A DNA stretch of 64,000 nucleotides from Lacrimispora sphenoides JCM 1415 (GCF_900105615.1 NZ_LT630003.1:1550001-1614000); one strand, 5' to 3'; positions 50,470 through 59,761 are shown, counted from the first letter of the stretch. Notes: generated from the sequence alone by a model not told the origin. Numbers and translations are program-made.

Positions 50470-51352
50470 AAAGTATGATGGTAAGGAAGCTGTGAAGTAC
50501 TTTCCAAGCTACATAGTGCCGGATGGATAATCCGGCATTTTTTATAACACTCTTTGTCTGAAAGATGCCGGATAACCCTCCGAATGCGGTTACGGTTCCG
50601 ATCCATAAGCCAGTAGAGATTCCTGAAAAGGCCTGGGAAACAGCCTTGATTCCTGTGGTCATTTCAACAAATCCCAGGATAAGGGCCTTATGCTGGGGGA
50701 GGTCTATGGGAATCGTAGCTATGTAGAGGGCCAGGATGGAAAAAAGCATGATATATCCCCCGATTTTTACCATGACTTCGCAGGAATCCATTAGGCTGTC
50801 ATCAAAGGATTTGGAAGATTCTCTGGTGACCGGAAGGGACAGGGCAGGTCCGTTTATGCCATAACAGCTCCGGGCTGCAATGGAAAGAGGAATTATGGGC
50901 AGGTAAACGCAGACAAGAAGGAGCCAGACCGGTACGGCTGGTGGAAGCCCTCCGGCAGCATAGCCTAATAAAAACATGGGGCTGGGATGATTGCAGATGG
51001 CTAAAAGGTATCTACCTTCTTTTTCCGAGATACGTCCATTATCCATGAAATCACTGCAGGTTCTGGCTCCCATGGGATAACCGCAGAGAAGTCCGGAAAC
51101 AAGGGTATAGCTTCCGGCATCCGAAAGGCAAAAGAACCGATGCAGGATCCTTCTGACGGGGAAAATAAGGATGCGGATTGCATTTAAGGCAACAATGACA
51201 TTGGAGCAGATCATAAAGGGCAAAAGGGTGGGTATCACGACTGAACCCCATAAAACAAGTCCGTTTCTTGCCCCTTCAAAGGCTGTGGACGGAAAACGGA
51301 GCAATAGAATTAAGGCAGCAACGGAAAGGAGACGGAAGAAGGATTTTTTCAT
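50426..51352 (-). CDS. ylbJ: Sporulation integral membrane protein YlbJ
   Basis: 308 aa with about eight membrane segments and nucleoside-recognition (Gate) motifs: GLLCGYPMGARTCSDF and AICNHPSPMFLLGYA are diagnostic for YlbJ, a sigma-E controlled protein needed for heat-resistant spores in Bacillus. The frame starts at GTG 51358 but ATG 51352 is preferred; AGGTG lies just upstream. Its 3' end overlaps the coiled-coil gene and contains, antisense, that gene's terminator. Confidence 0.9.
   Translation of the reverse strand: MKKSFFRLLSVAALILLLRFPSTAFEGARNGLVLWGSVVIPTLLPFMICSNVIVALNAIRILIFPVRRILHRFFCLSDAGSYTLVSGLLCGYPMGARTCSDFMDNGRISEKEGRYLLAICNHPSPMFLLGYAAGGLPPAVPVWLLLVCVYLPIIPLSIAARSCYGINGPALSLPVTRESSKSFDDSLMDSCEVMVKIGGYIMLFSILALYIATIPIDLPQHKALILGFVEMTTGIKAVSQAFSGISTGLWIGTVTAFGGLSGIFQTKSVIKNAGLSIRHYVAWKVLHSFLTIILFILLSRFLPFLPRA
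50517..50543 (+). terminator. Terminator of the coiled-coil gene inside ylbJ
   Basis: Perfect 8-bp stem TGCCGGAT / ATCCGGCA with a 5-base loop and six T. It lies 48 bases after the coiled-coil stop and is at the same time coding sequence of ylbJ on the other strand. Confidence 0.82.
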
Positions 51353-51394
51353 GTACACCTGAATAGATTGTTTTATACAATTATATGAAATGGC

Positions 51395-52213
51395 ATGACT
51401 GATATGATGGTGATTCTTCTTTTCATCCTGATCCTTTCTGTTTTCCAGGTAACCATGATCGATTACCTGTATAATAATCCTACCTTTTACCAGCTCGACG
51501 CTTATACCTGGGAAAGCGATGACTTCAGAAGCTTAAAGCTTGGAAAAATGGTGGCAGAATGGGATTCTCTTGATTATGATACTTTGACTTCCTTAATGGT
51601 GGAGCATCAATATGATCTGACTGGGGTCACAGACCGTGATACCCATACGGACCGCCTTTTAAAGGTAAAGCCGGCGGAGTATAGAAAGCTCCGTCAGGCT
51701 TATGAAACTATTTTATATGATTTAAAGTTTTTTCCGATCCCTTTATCCGTTCAGCCCGGTTCTCCGGATATTAGCTATCAAAACGGCTGGATGGACACCA
51801 GGACCTACGGAGGAGAACGAAGGCATGAAGGCTGCGACATCATGAGCAATGATCAGCCAAGAGGGCATTTTCCGGTGGTCAGTATGAGCGACGGAGTGGT
51901 GGAAAAAGTGGGGTGGCTGGAAAAGGGCGGCTGGCGGATCGGGATACGGACTCCTAAGGGAGCGTATCTTTATTATGCCCACCTTTACGGCTACAGCAAG
52001 CAGTGGAAGGAAGGGGACGAGGTAACAGCGGGAGAACTTTTGGGATTTATGGGGGACACCGGTTACAGCCAGGTAGAGGGTACTACCGGCAACTTTCCAG
52101 TCCATTTGCATTTGGGAATTTATTTGCGGACCGATCATAATGAGGAGATGAGCGTAAATCCCTATTGGGTCTTAAAATATCTGGAGAAATACCGGTTGAA
52201 ATATTCGTATTAG
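51395..52213 (+). CDS. M23 family metallopeptidase (LytM-like), membrane-anchored
   Basis: 272 aa. One N-terminal membrane segment (MMVILLFILILSVFQVTMI) anchors a cell-wall facing protein. The C-terminal peptidase domain has the zinc ligands RRHEGCDIM (His-x3-Asp) and HLHLGIY (His-x-His), so it should be active; typical substrates are peptide cross-links of peptidoglycan. The ribosome binding site is weak and the start may be ATG 51395, 51404 or 51407. Divergent from ylbJ, so a sporulation role (SpoIIQ-like) is possible but not shown. Confidence 0.85.
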   Translation: MTDMMVILLFILILSVFQVTMIDYLYNNPTFYQLDAYTWESDDFRSLKLGKMVAEWDSLDYDTLTSLMVEHQYDLTGVTDRDTHTDRLLKVKPAEYRKLRQAYETILYDLKFFPIPLSVQPGSPDISYQNGWMDTRTYGGERRHEGCDIMSNDQPRGHFPVVSMSDGVVEKVGWLEKGGWRIGIRTPKGAYLYYAHLYGYSKQWKEGDEVTAGELLGFMGDTGYSQVEGTTGNFPVHLHLGIYLRTDHNEEMSVNPYWVLKYLEKYRLKYSY

Positions 52214-52388
52214 CATACCGGCCTTTTATCGAAACTTGCCTTGCAAATTTCGATAAGCTATATTAAGATTGCTTACATAGGCATAGTTTATTTAATGAAG
52301 GCAGAATTAGCGCCTTACTTTGGTAAATTAGCCGTTCGATGAGCTTAAGGCGAATCGAACTTCTTTGACGCAAGATGGGAGCGACAAC
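52214..52388. other. Intergenic stretch with two hairpins before rsmF-like gene
   Basis: TTATCGAAACTTGC / GCAAATTTCGATAA (one mismatch, 3-base loop) at 52226-52256 lies 12 bases after the peptidase stop and may end its message despite a poor T run. GTTCGAT / ATCGAAC pairs at 52334-52360 near the next gene. No gene is seen. Confidence 0.5.
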
Positions 52389-53753
52389 GTGAAAGAACGG
52401 AAGATTTCAGAAGAATTTTTAAACAGAATGAAAGATTTATTAGGGGAAGAAGAGTATGAAGCGTATTTAAAAAGCTTTGATGAGGAGCGGCTCTATGGGC
52501 TGCGTATCAATACCCTTAAGATAACCCCGGAAAAATTTACAAACATGACAACTCTTAAGCTAAAGCCCGTTCCCTGGATCCATAACGGTTTTTACTATGA
52601 GGGGGAAGAACGTCCGGCAAAAGATCCTTATTACTACGCCGGGCTTTATTATCTCCAGGAACCCAGCGCTATGACGCCGGCAAGCCTGCTTCCCGTGGTT
52701 CCGGGAGACAAGGTCCTTGATCTTTGTGCAGCGCCAGGAGGGAAAAGCACGGAGCTGGGGGCAAAGCTGAAAGGCAAAGGCCTTTTGGTGTCCAATGACA
52801 TCAGCAATTCCAGGGCAAAGGCTTTGCTTAAGAACTTAGAATTGTGGGGGATTGAGAATATTTGTGTCACCAGCGAGGAACCAAAAAAATTAAAGGAAAC
52901 CTTCGGTGAATTTTTTGATAAAATTCTGGTTGATGCTCCCTGTTCCGGAGAAGGGATGTTCCGCAAGGATGCGGATATGGTGAAAAGCTATGAGGAACAC
53001 GGGCCTGAGTATTATGCTGCGATCCAAAGGGAAATTATGGATCAGGCGGCAGACATGCTTGCACCTGGCGGATATCTTTTATATTCTACCTGCACGTTTT
53101 CGGCCTGTGAGAATGAAGACATCATCAGACGGACTCTGGAGTGCCATGAGGAGATGGAGCTTATCAGGCTTCCTCTTTTTGAAGGAGCCAGCGGTGGGAT
53201 CGGCCTCCCCGGCTGCCTCCGCCTTTTTCCCCATAAGATCAAGGGAGAGGGCCATTTTATGGCGCTGTTAAAAAAGAAAGGAAGCCCGGCTGGATATAAG
53301 GATTATGGGAAGACCGGAAACAAACAGTCCCCCCTTCCTGCTGAACTTTCTAATTTCCTTTCCATGGTCTCAAAGCCCCTGGAGAGTTCCCGGATCCGGA
53401 TAAAGAATGATGCGGTTTACTATTTGCCGGAACATTTTCAGGAGAATACAAAAGGCCTGCGCTACTTAAGGACCGGACTTTTGCTGGGAGAGATGAAAAA
53501 GGACCGTTTTGAGCCGGGACAGGCCTTTGCTATGGCCTTAAAGCCGGAAGAGTTCAAACAAGTTTTCTCCTGGGAAAAGCAGGATGATAGGGTAATCCGC
53601 TATTTAAAGGGAGAAACCATTTCCTTGAAAGACGGAGAGGATCCTATCAAAGGCTGGTGCCTGATCTGTGTGGAAGGCTTCCCTCTTGGCTTTGCCAAGG
53701 GGAGCGGAGCGACACTGAAAAACAAATACTATCCGGGATGGCGGTGGCAATAA
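52389..53753 (+). CDS. RsmB/NOP family rRNA cytosine-C5 methyltransferase (RsmF-like)
   Basis: 454 aa. SAM-binding domain with VLDLCAAPGGKSTELGAKL, the catalytic Cys motifs VDAPCSGEGMFRK and LYSTCTFSACENE (TC motif), then a C-terminal RNA-binding extension of PUA type (from about residue 300) as in RsmF/YebU. It methylates rRNA cytosine; the exact base is not deducible. GTG 52389 has GGGAG 8 bases upstream; the TTG at 52365 gives 8 extra residues with no binding site. Confidence 0.9.
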   Translation: MKERKISEEFLNRMKDLLGEEEYEAYLKSFDEERLYGLRINTLKITPEKFTNMTTLKLKPVPWIHNGFYYEGEERPAKDPYYYAGLYYLQEPSAMTPASLLPVVPGDKVLDLCAAPGGKSTELGAKLKGKGLLVSNDISNSRAKALLKNLELWGIENICVTSEEPKKLKETFGEFFDKILVDAPCSGEGMFRKDADMVKSYEEHGPEYYAAIQREIMDQAADMLAPGGYLLYSTCTFSACENEDIIRRTLECHEEMELIRLPLFEGASGGIGLPGCLRLFPHKIKGEGHFMALLKKKGSPAGYKDYGKTGNKQSPLPAELSNFLSMVSKPLESSRIRIKNDAVYYLPEHFQENTKGLRYLRTGLLLGEMKKDRFEPGQAFAMALKPEEFKQVFSWEKQDDRVIRYLKGETISLKDGEDPIKGWCLICVEGFPLGFAKGSGATLKNKYYPGWRWQ

Positions 53754-54484
53754 TGAAGGAACTGAGACTTGATAAATATTTAACAGAGATGGGAGAAGGA
53801 ACGAGAAGCCAGATCAAGGAAATGGCCAGAAAAGGCAGGATTCTGGTAGACGGCATACCGGAGAAAAGGGCGGAGCGCAAAATCGATCCGGAACAGCAAC
53901 AGGTATCCGTGGATGGACGCCCGGTGTCCTATGTCCGATATGAATATTACATGCTAAACAAGCCTCAGGGAGTGGTATCTGCCACAGAAGATTCCCGTTA
54001 TGAAACCGTGATCAGTCTCATTGAGGAGCGGAAACGGGATGATCTTTTTCCGGTGGGACGGCTGGATATTGATACGGAGGGGCTTCTTCTCATCACCAAT
54101 GACGGAGACTTGGCTCATCGCCTTCTGTCTCCCAAAAAGCATGTGGATAAGGTTTATTTTGCCCGGGTTGAAGGGGTGCTTCCGCATGACGCAGAGGAAC
54201 GTATGGAGGAAGGGCTTGTGCTTTCTGATGGAACTCCCACAATGCCAGCCCGGCTGGAAGTACGAAAGCGGGGTAAGGATGAAGTTCCTTCTGAAATCTG
54301 CCTGACCATCCGGGAAGGAAAATTTCATCAGGTCAAACGAATGTTTGAAACTCTTGGGTGCCGTGTGATATACTTAAAGAGGATGTCTATGGGAAGCCTG
54401 ATCTTAGATGAGGCGTTAAAACCGGGTGAATACCGCCCGCTTTCAGAGGATGAAATCCTGAAACTAAAAAGTCATGGTAAATAA
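53753..54484 (+). CDS. Pseudouridine synthase, RsuA/RluB/RluE family
   Basis: 243 aa. An S4 RNA-binding domain (LRLDKYLTEMGEGTRSQIKEMARKGRI, split: LRLDKYLTEMG and IKEMARKGRILVDG) is followed by the catalytic domain with PVGRLDIDTEGLLLITNDGD (catalytic Asp in GRLDIDTEG). The length suggests RsuA (16S position 516) but RluB cannot be excluded. The ATG overlaps the stop of the methyltransferase (TAATG), so both rRNA enzymes are coupled. Confidence 0.92.
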   Translation: MKELRLDKYLTEMGEGTRSQIKEMARKGRILVDGIPEKRAERKIDPEQQQVSVDGRPVSYVRYEYYMLNKPQGVVSATEDSRYETVISLIEERKRDDLFPVGRLDIDTEGLLLITNDGDLAHRLLSPKKHVDKVYFARVEGVLPHDAEERMEEGLVLSDGTPTMPARLEVRKRGKDEVPSEICLTIREGKFHQVKRMFETLGCRVIYLKRMSMGSLILDEALKPGEYRPLSEDEILKLKSHGK

Positions 54485-54491
54485 GGAAACA

Positions 54492-54595
54492 CCCTTCGGG
54501 TATACCTTTATGCCCAGATTACATGGGCAATAACAAGGAAGCACCCTTCGGGTATACCTTTATGCCCAGACTACGTGGGCAATAACAAGGAAAGG
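54492..54595 (+). repeat. Two tandem 52-bp RBS-carrying repeats
   Basis: Units 54492-54543 and 54544-54595 begin CCCTTCGGGTATACCTTTAT, contain the hairpin TGCCCA-n6-TGGGCA (second copy CCCA-n6-TGGG) and end CAATAACAAGGAA. Compared with the 14-kb copies the hairpin arm has changed on both sides (GTCCA/TGGAC to GCCCA/TGGGC), a compensatory change. They lie before the HAD gene on the same strand. Confidence 0.9.
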
Positions 54596-54611
54596 AAGAC
54601 AAAAGCAGAAG

Positions 54612-55277
54612 ATGTTAGAGGAAAAGAAAGCAGTGATTTTTGATCTGGATGGAACACTGGTTGATTCCATGTGGATGTGGAAATCCATTGATATAGAATT
54701 TCTTGGCAGCAGAGGGCTTGCATGTCCGGAAGATTTACAAAAGGAGATTGAAGGGATGAGCTTTTCGGAAACTGCTTTTTATTTTAAAGAGCGGTTCAGG
54801 CTGAAAGAATCTCTTGAGGAAATCAAGGCTGTCTGGACGGATATGTCCATTGAAAAATACAGGAACGAGGTTTGGCTAAAGCCGGGAGCAGGAGATTTTC
54901 TTAAATACATTACTGAAAGAGGATTAAAGACCGGAATTGCCACCAGTAATGGCAGACAGATGGTGGATGCGGTGATTGATTCCTTAAATATCGGGCAATA
55001 TTTTCAGGTAGTGGCTACTTCCTGCGAGGTGACTTATGGAAAGCCTGCGCCGGATATTTATTTAAAGGTGGCAGAGGAGCTTTCCGTATCTCCCGCTCAA
55101 TGCCTGGTCTTTGAGGATGTTCCTGCCGGAATTCTGGCAGGAAAGCGGGCAGGTATGACGGTCTGCGCCATTGATGATGAATTTTCCAGAGAGATGGAAG
55201 AAGAAAAACGGCAGCTGGCTGATTATTTTATATACGATTATCACCAGATACTGAAAAGAAAGGTCGAAATATCATGA
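54612..55277 (+). CDS. HAD superfamily phosphatase (beta-phosphoglucomutase-like)
   Basis: 221 aa. Motif I VIFDLDGTLVDSM (nucleophile Asp), an alpha-helical cap, motif II IATSNGR, motif III Lys in YGKPAPDIYL and motif IV VFEDVPAGILAGKRAGM. The family includes sugar-phosphate phosphatases and beta-phosphoglucomutases; the substrate is unknown. The stop overlaps the start of the YgiQ gene (ATGA). Confidence 0.9.
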   Translation: MLEEKKAVIFDLDGTLVDSMWMWKSIDIEFLGSRGLACPEDLQKEIEGMSFSETAFYFKERFRLKESLEEIKAVWTDMSIEKYRNEVWLKPGAGDFLKYITERGLKTGIATSNGRQMVDAVIDSLNIGQYFQVVATSCEVTYGKPAPDIYLKVAEELSVSPAQCLVFEDVPAGILAGKRAGMTVCAIDDEFSREMEEEKRQLADYFIYDYHQILKRKVEIS

Positions 55278-57214
55278 TGCACGATTATCTTCCCATGAGC
55301 CGGGCTGATATGAATATCAGAGGTTGGAAGCAATGTGACTTTATCTATGTCACCGGAGATGCCTATGTGGACCATCCGTCCTTTGGCCATGCCATCATCA
55401 GCCGCCTTTTAGAGGCCCATGGCTATAAAGTAGGGATTATATCCCAGCCGGACTGGAAGGATCGGGCAAGCATTCAGGTTTTAGGAGAACCACGCCTGGG
55501 ATTCCTGGTTTCAGGCGGCAACATGGATTCTATGGTAAATCACTATTCTGTTTCAAAGAAACGCAGACAGCAGGATGCATATACGCCAGGGGGCGTTATG
55601 GGAAAGCGTCCTGACTATGCGGTTACGGTCTACTGTAATCTGATCCGGTCCGTATATAAGAAAGCGCCTGTCATCATCGGCGGCATTGAAGCCAGCTTAA
55701 GGCGTCTGGCTCATTACGATTACTGGTCGGACCGGTTAAAGCATTCCATTCTGATTGATTCCCAGGCGGACTTAATTTCCTATGGGATGGGAGAAACGTC
55801 CATTGTGGAAATTGCAGACGCATTGAACAGCGGGATCGACATCAAGGATATCACTTTTATCGATGGCACTGTCTATAAGACGGACAGCCTGGAATCCGTA
55901 TATGATGCCCAGATCCTTCCTTCTTTTGATAAATTGAAGGCTGAAAAACAAGAATATGCAAAAAGCTATTACATTCAATATAATAATACGGACCCATTTA
56001 CCGGAAAGCGTCTGGTGGAGCCATATAAGGACAATCTGTTTGTCGTTCAGAATCCTCCCGCCAAGCCTCTATCCATGGAGGAGATGGATGAGGTATATGC
56101 CCTTCCTTATATGAGAAATTACCATCCTTCCTATGAGGAGCTTGGAGGAGTTCCAGCCATCCGTGAAATTAAATTCAGCCTGATCAGCAACCGTGGCTGC
56201 TTTGGCGCTTGCAGCTTTTGTGCTCTTACCTTTCATCAGGGCAGGATTATACAAGCCAGAAGCCATAACTCCCTTTTAGATGAAGCAAAGCTTTTAACTG
56301 AGGAACCGGACTTTAAGGGATATATCCATGACGTAGGAGGTCCTACGGCGGATTTCAGGTACCCGGCCTGTGAAAAACAGATGACGAAAGGGGCTTGCTC
56401 CAACCGGCAGTGCCTGTTTCCAGAACCTTGTAAAAATCTGAAAGCGGACCATACGGATTATATTGAGTTACTGAGAAAGCTTAGAAGCCTGCCAAAGATG
56501 AAAAAGGTATTCATTCGTTCCGGCATCCGGTTTGATTATGTGCTGGCTGATCCCGGTAAAAAGTTTTTAAAGGAGCTTTGTCAGTACCATGTCAGCGGAC
56601 AGCTAAAGGTTGCACCGGAGCATGTGTCGGATAAGGTGCTTTCAAAAATGGGAAAGCCCCGGAATCAGGTATATCGCCAGTTTGTAAAGGAATATAAGGA
56701 CATGAACGGGCGGCTTGGAATGAAACAGTATCTGGTTCCCTATTTAATGTCTTCCCATCCAGGCTCCGGACTTTCGGAAGCTGTGGAGCTTGCAGAATAT
56801 TTACGGGATTTGGGATATATGCCGGAACAGGTACAGGACTTTTACCCTACCCCTTCCACCATATCCACCTGTATGTATTACACGGGATATGATCCCCGTA
56901 CCATGGAAAAGGTATATGTACCGGTCAATCCCCATGAAAAGGCCATGCAAAGAGCGCTCATCCAGTATCGGAATCCGAAAAATTATGAATTGGTTTCCGA
57001 GGCATTAAGACTGGCAGGCCGCACCGATTTGATCGGGTATGACAAAAAATGCTTAATCCGTCCAAGGGCAGGTGCTCCAGGCGGTTTCTCAGATAACAAA
57101 ACAGGGAAGAATCCTAACAGCGGGAAAAGAGGGGCTGCTTCAGAGACAAAAGATCGCCGGGAGCAAAAGAAAAAGACCATTAGGAACGTCCATAAAAAAG
57201 CAGGTAAAAAATAA
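55274..57214 (+). CDS. YgiQ family radical SAM protein
   Basis: 646 aa. N-terminal YgiQ domain (MSRADMNIRGWKQCDFIYV), a radical SAM cluster CFGACSFCALTFHQG, and C-terminal Lys/Arg-rich tail (RREQKKKTIRNVHKKAGKK). The family (UPF0313) is widespread in bacteria; no reaction is established. AAAGAAAGG lies upstream and the ATG overlaps the HAD stop by four bases. Confidence 0.93.
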   Translation: MMHDYLPMSRADMNIRGWKQCDFIYVTGDAYVDHPSFGHAIISRLLEAHGYKVGIISQPDWKDRASIQVLGEPRLGFLVSGGNMDSMVNHYSVSKKRRQQDAYTPGGVMGKRPDYAVTVYCNLIRSVYKKAPVIIGGIEASLRRLAHYDYWSDRLKHSILIDSQADLISYGMGETSIVEIADALNSGIDIKDITFIDGTVYKTDSLESVYDAQILPSFDKLKAEKQEYAKSYYIQYNNTDPFTGKRLVEPYKDNLFVVQNPPAKPLSMEEMDEVYALPYMRNYHPSYEELGGVPAIREIKFSLISNRGCFGACSFCALTFHQGRIIQARSHNSLLDEAKLLTEEPDFKGYIHDVGGPTADFRYPACEKQMTKGACSNRQCLFPEPCKNLKADHTDYIELLRKLRSLPKMKKVFIRSGIRFDYVLADPGKKFLKELCQYHVSGQLKVAPEHVSDKVLSKMGKPRNQVYRQFVKEYKDMNGRLGMKQYLVPYLMSSHPGSGLSEAVELAEYLRDLGYMPEQVQDFYPTPSTISTCMYYTGYDPRTMEKVYVPVNPHEKAMQRALIQYRNPKNYELVSEALRLAGRTDLIGYDKKCLIRPRAGAPGGFSDNKTGKNPNSGKRGAASETKDRREQKKKTIRNVHKKAGKK

Positions 57215-57233
57215 TCCTGAATTGAAAGAAATA

Positions 57234-57313
57234 CCCTTCGGGTATATTCACATCCGGAAAAGCGGGGTGGACTCTGCTCCAAATATGTAGGCAAAAATAA
57301 TAGAAAAGAAGGG
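57234..57313 (+). repeat. Long-form RBS-carrying repeat before the SDR gene
   Basis: Starts CCCTTCGGGTATATT like the 52-bp form, but has an insert with AAAGCGGGGTGGACTCTG before the end AAATATGTAGG...AATAATAGAAAAGAAGGG. The same insert occurs in the copy at 58707-58782. Confidence 0.75.
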
Positions 57314-57320
57314 AACGATT

Positions 57321-58091
57321 ATGAAGATTGCCATTGTAACAGGTGCGTCTTCCGGCATGGGAAGAGAATTTATCATGCAGATTGCTGACCGTTTTAATGG
57401 GATTGGAGAAATATGGGCCATAGCCAGAAGGGAAGACCGGCTGGAAGAGCTGTCCCCTAATGTTCCGGTTAAGGTCCGGACCTTTGCCATTGACTTAACG
57501 GATAAGAGTAAACTGATGAGCTTAGAGGATATTCTGGCGAAAGAAAAGCCGGAGGTAAAGTGGTTGATCAACGCGGCAGGTTATGGAAAAATCGGTGCCG
57601 TGGGGAGCATAAATATAGGGGATGAGATGGGCATGGTGGAATTAAACTGCGAAGCCCTTTGTGCCGTGACCCATATGGTCCTTCCATATATGTCGAAGAA
57701 CAGCCGCATCATACAGTTTTCCTCTGCTGCTTCCTTTCTGCCCCAACCCGGATTTGCCATTTATGCGGCTACTAAATCCTTTGTGTTAAGTTACAGCAGG
57801 GCTCTGAATGAAGAACTGAAGCAAAAGGGAATTTATGTGACGGCGGTTTGCCCGGGACCAGTGAAAACCGAATTTTTTGATATTGCGGAAACCACAGGAA
57901 AGATCCCTCTTTATAAGCGGATCGTCATGGCTGATCCTAAGAAAGTGGTGCGAATTGCTTTGCGGGACAGCATGATGGGGCGTCCGGTTTCCGTGTATGG
58001 AACCACCATGAAGTCCTTCCGGCTTATGTGCAAGACAATCCCTCATACCGTGATCTTTCGTCTTATGAGGGGGCTTATGAAGACTACTTAA
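57321..58091 (+). CDS. Short-chain dehydrogenase/reductase
   Basis: 256 aa. NAD(P)-binding TGASSGMGREF at the N-terminus, NAAGYGKIG, catalytic Ser in FSSAASFLPQPG and YxxxK in YAATKSF. The C-terminal part MMGRPVSVYGTTMKSFRL has a membrane-peripheral look as in other YqjQ/DltE-type SDRs. Substrate unknown. The GGGAACG sequence before the ATG comes from the repeat. Confidence 0.9.
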   Translation: MKIAIVTGASSGMGREFIMQIADRFNGIGEIWAIARREDRLEELSPNVPVKVRTFAIDLTDKSKLMSLEDILAKEKPEVKWLINAAGYGKIGAVGSINIGDEMGMVELNCEALCAVTHMVLPYMSKNSRIIQFSSAASFLPQPGFAIYAATKSFVLSYSRALNEELKQKGIYVTAVCPGPVKTEFFDIAETTGKIPLYKRIVMADPKKVVRIALRDSMMGRPVSVYGTTMKSFRLMCKTIPHTVIFRLMRGLMKTT

Positions 58092-58119
58092 AGGAAGGCA
58101 AAGGAAGAGGAATACAAAA

Positions 58120-58689
58120 GTGAAACGATACAGGAAGGGACAGTACGGTTACCGTAATTATCATAGAAGAACAGAATTAGGGAAGGTCCTTGCCGGGGCG
58201 GCCCTGATTCTCATACAGCTATTGGCCCGGACAATGGCAGACAGCTCATCCTTTAAAAATATCCTGACGGTTACAGCCATTCTATCCGTTCTTCCGGTGG
58301 CCAATTGGGCATCCCCCCTTTTGGCCTCCTGGAAGTACAAAACGCTGAACGAGGAACTTTATAAAAAAGCATGTTCCCATGAAGGAAAAAGCAGATTGCT
58401 TTATGATCTGATCATCACCTCAAGGGATGCGGTCATGCCGGTGGATGTGGCTGCGGTTCATCCAACCGGCATCTATGCTTACTGTACAGCCAAAAAGCTG
58501 GACACAGGAAAAGCAGAATACTTTTTTAAGGATATGTTCCTCAGCCATCAGGTAAAGCTGGATATAAGGCTCATTCTGGATGAAGAGGAATTTTTCAAAC
58601 ACCTTTCCAGCTTGAGACCGGAAGCAGAGTACAAGGATGACGGCAGCGTGGAGCGTGGAGTTACGTTGTTAAAAAGCTTATCCATGTAA
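58120..58689 (+). CDS. Hypothetical protein with two membrane segments, 189 aa
   Basis: I do not recognise the family. A basic N-terminus (MKRYRKGQYGYRNYHRR) is followed by two hydrophobic segments (VLAGAALILIQLLARTM; ILTVTAILSVLPVANWA) and a soluble C-terminal domain of about 110 residues. The start is GTG with GGAAGAGGAA upstream. It sits between the SDR and RluA genes. Confidence 0.8.
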   Translation: MKRYRKGQYGYRNYHRRTELGKVLAGAALILIQLLARTMADSSSFKNILTVTAILSVLPVANWASPLLASWKYKTLNEELYKKACSHEGKSRLLYDLIITSRDAVMPVDVAAVHPTGIYAYCTAKKLDTGKAEYFFKDMFLSHQVKLDIRLILDEEEFFKHLSSLRPEAEYKDDGSVERGVTLLKSLSM

Positions 58690-58706
58690 CCGGCAGGACA
58701 GAAATA

Positions 58707-58782
58707 CCCTTCGGGTATCCCTTTACACCCGATAAAGCGGGGTGGGCCCTGTCCCAAATACATGAGTAGTAATATGGAAAGG
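58707..58782 (+). repeat. Long-form RBS-carrying repeat before the RluA-type gene
   Basis: CCCTTCGGGTATCCCTTTAC, insert with AAAGCGGGGTGGGCCCTG, and the end AAATACATGAG...TAATATGGAAAGG, the latter acting as ribosome binding site 8 bases before the ATG. It matches the 57.2-kb copy in order and spacing. Confidence 0.8.
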
Positions 58783-58789
58783 ATAAAAC

Positions 58790-59752
58790 ATGCAGTCTTT
58801 GATTGTATCGAAAAATGAAGCAGGGCAGCGCCTTGATAAGCTGCTATCCAAATATTTGAATCTTGCAGAAAAGAGCTTTCTTTATAAGATGATGAGAAAG
58901 AAAAACATCACTTTAAACGGCAGGAAGTGTGAAGGCTCGGAAAAGCTTGCGGAAGGAGACGAGGTCAAACTTTTTCTTTCCGATGAAACCATTGAAAAGT
59001 TTTCCCAGTTAAAGCTTCAGGAAGTAAAAAAAGTATCGTTAAACATTATATATGAGGATGAGCACATCCTTTTGGTAAATAAGCCTGCTGGCATGCTCTC
59101 CCAGAAAGCTAAGGAGTCGGATGAATCCCTGGTGGAATACATGATCGATTATCTGGTTTCAGGCGGCCAGTTATCCACAGAACAGTTAAGGAGCTTCCGG
59201 CCTTCCGTGTGCAACCGTCTGGACCGGAACACCAGCGGCCTGGTAGTGTGTGGTAAGTCCCTTCCAGGACTTCAGCTCATGTCAGCCTCCTTTAAGGAGA
59301 GGAGCATCCACAAGTATTATCAGTGCGTGGTAAAGGGGCAGATTTCAGATAAACAGGTGATCACAGGATATTTGACCAAGTCGGAAGCAACCAATCAGGT
59401 GACGGTCCATAAACAGGAGGTTCCCGGGAGCGCTCCGATTGTGACGGAATATGAGCCGGTAAAGTGGCATGAAGGATACACTCTCCTTAGGGTCACTCTG
59501 ATCACAGGACGTACCCATCAGATCCGTGCTCATTTATCCTCCATTGGACATCCAATCGTAGGAGACTATAAATATGGGGACAGCAGGGTGAATGAGGAAG
59601 CAAAAAAGCTTTATCACATTCAGTCCCAGCTCCTACACTCTTATCAGGTGACATTTCCGGAGCTGCCGGATCCCCTTGCCTATTTATCCGGCCGCACTTT
59701 TTATGCGCCTTTACCAAAGACCTTTTCCAAAATATGCAGGGACTGGAGATAG
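58790..59752 (+). CDS. Pseudouridine synthase, RluA family (RluC/RluD-like)
   Basis: 320 aa. N-terminal S4 domain ([22 protein letters not shown], split: [12 protein letters not shown]), then the RluA catalytic domain with [10 protein letters not shown], the catalytic Asp in [14 protein letters not shown] and [16 protein letters not shown]. The S4 domain suggests a 23S rRNA target. It follows a long-form repeat and precedes recU by 9 bases. Confidence 0.93.
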   Translation: MQSLIVSKNEAGQRLDKLLSKYLNLAEKSFLYKMMRKKNITLNGRKCEGSEKLAEGDEVKLFLSDETIEKFSQLKLQEVKKVSLNIIYEDEHILLVNKPAGMLSQKAKESDESLVEYMIDYLVSGGQLSTEQLRSFRPSVCNRLDRNTSGLVVCGKSLPGLQLMSASFKERSIHKYYQCVVKGQISDKQVITGYLTKSEATNQVTVHKQEVPGSAPIVTEYEPVKWHEGYTLLRVTLITGRTHQIRAHLSSIGHPIVGDYKYGDSRVNEEAKKLYHIQSQLLHSYQVTFPELPDPLAYLSGRTFYAPLPKTFSKICRDWR

Positions 59753-59761
59753 GAGGCAGAG

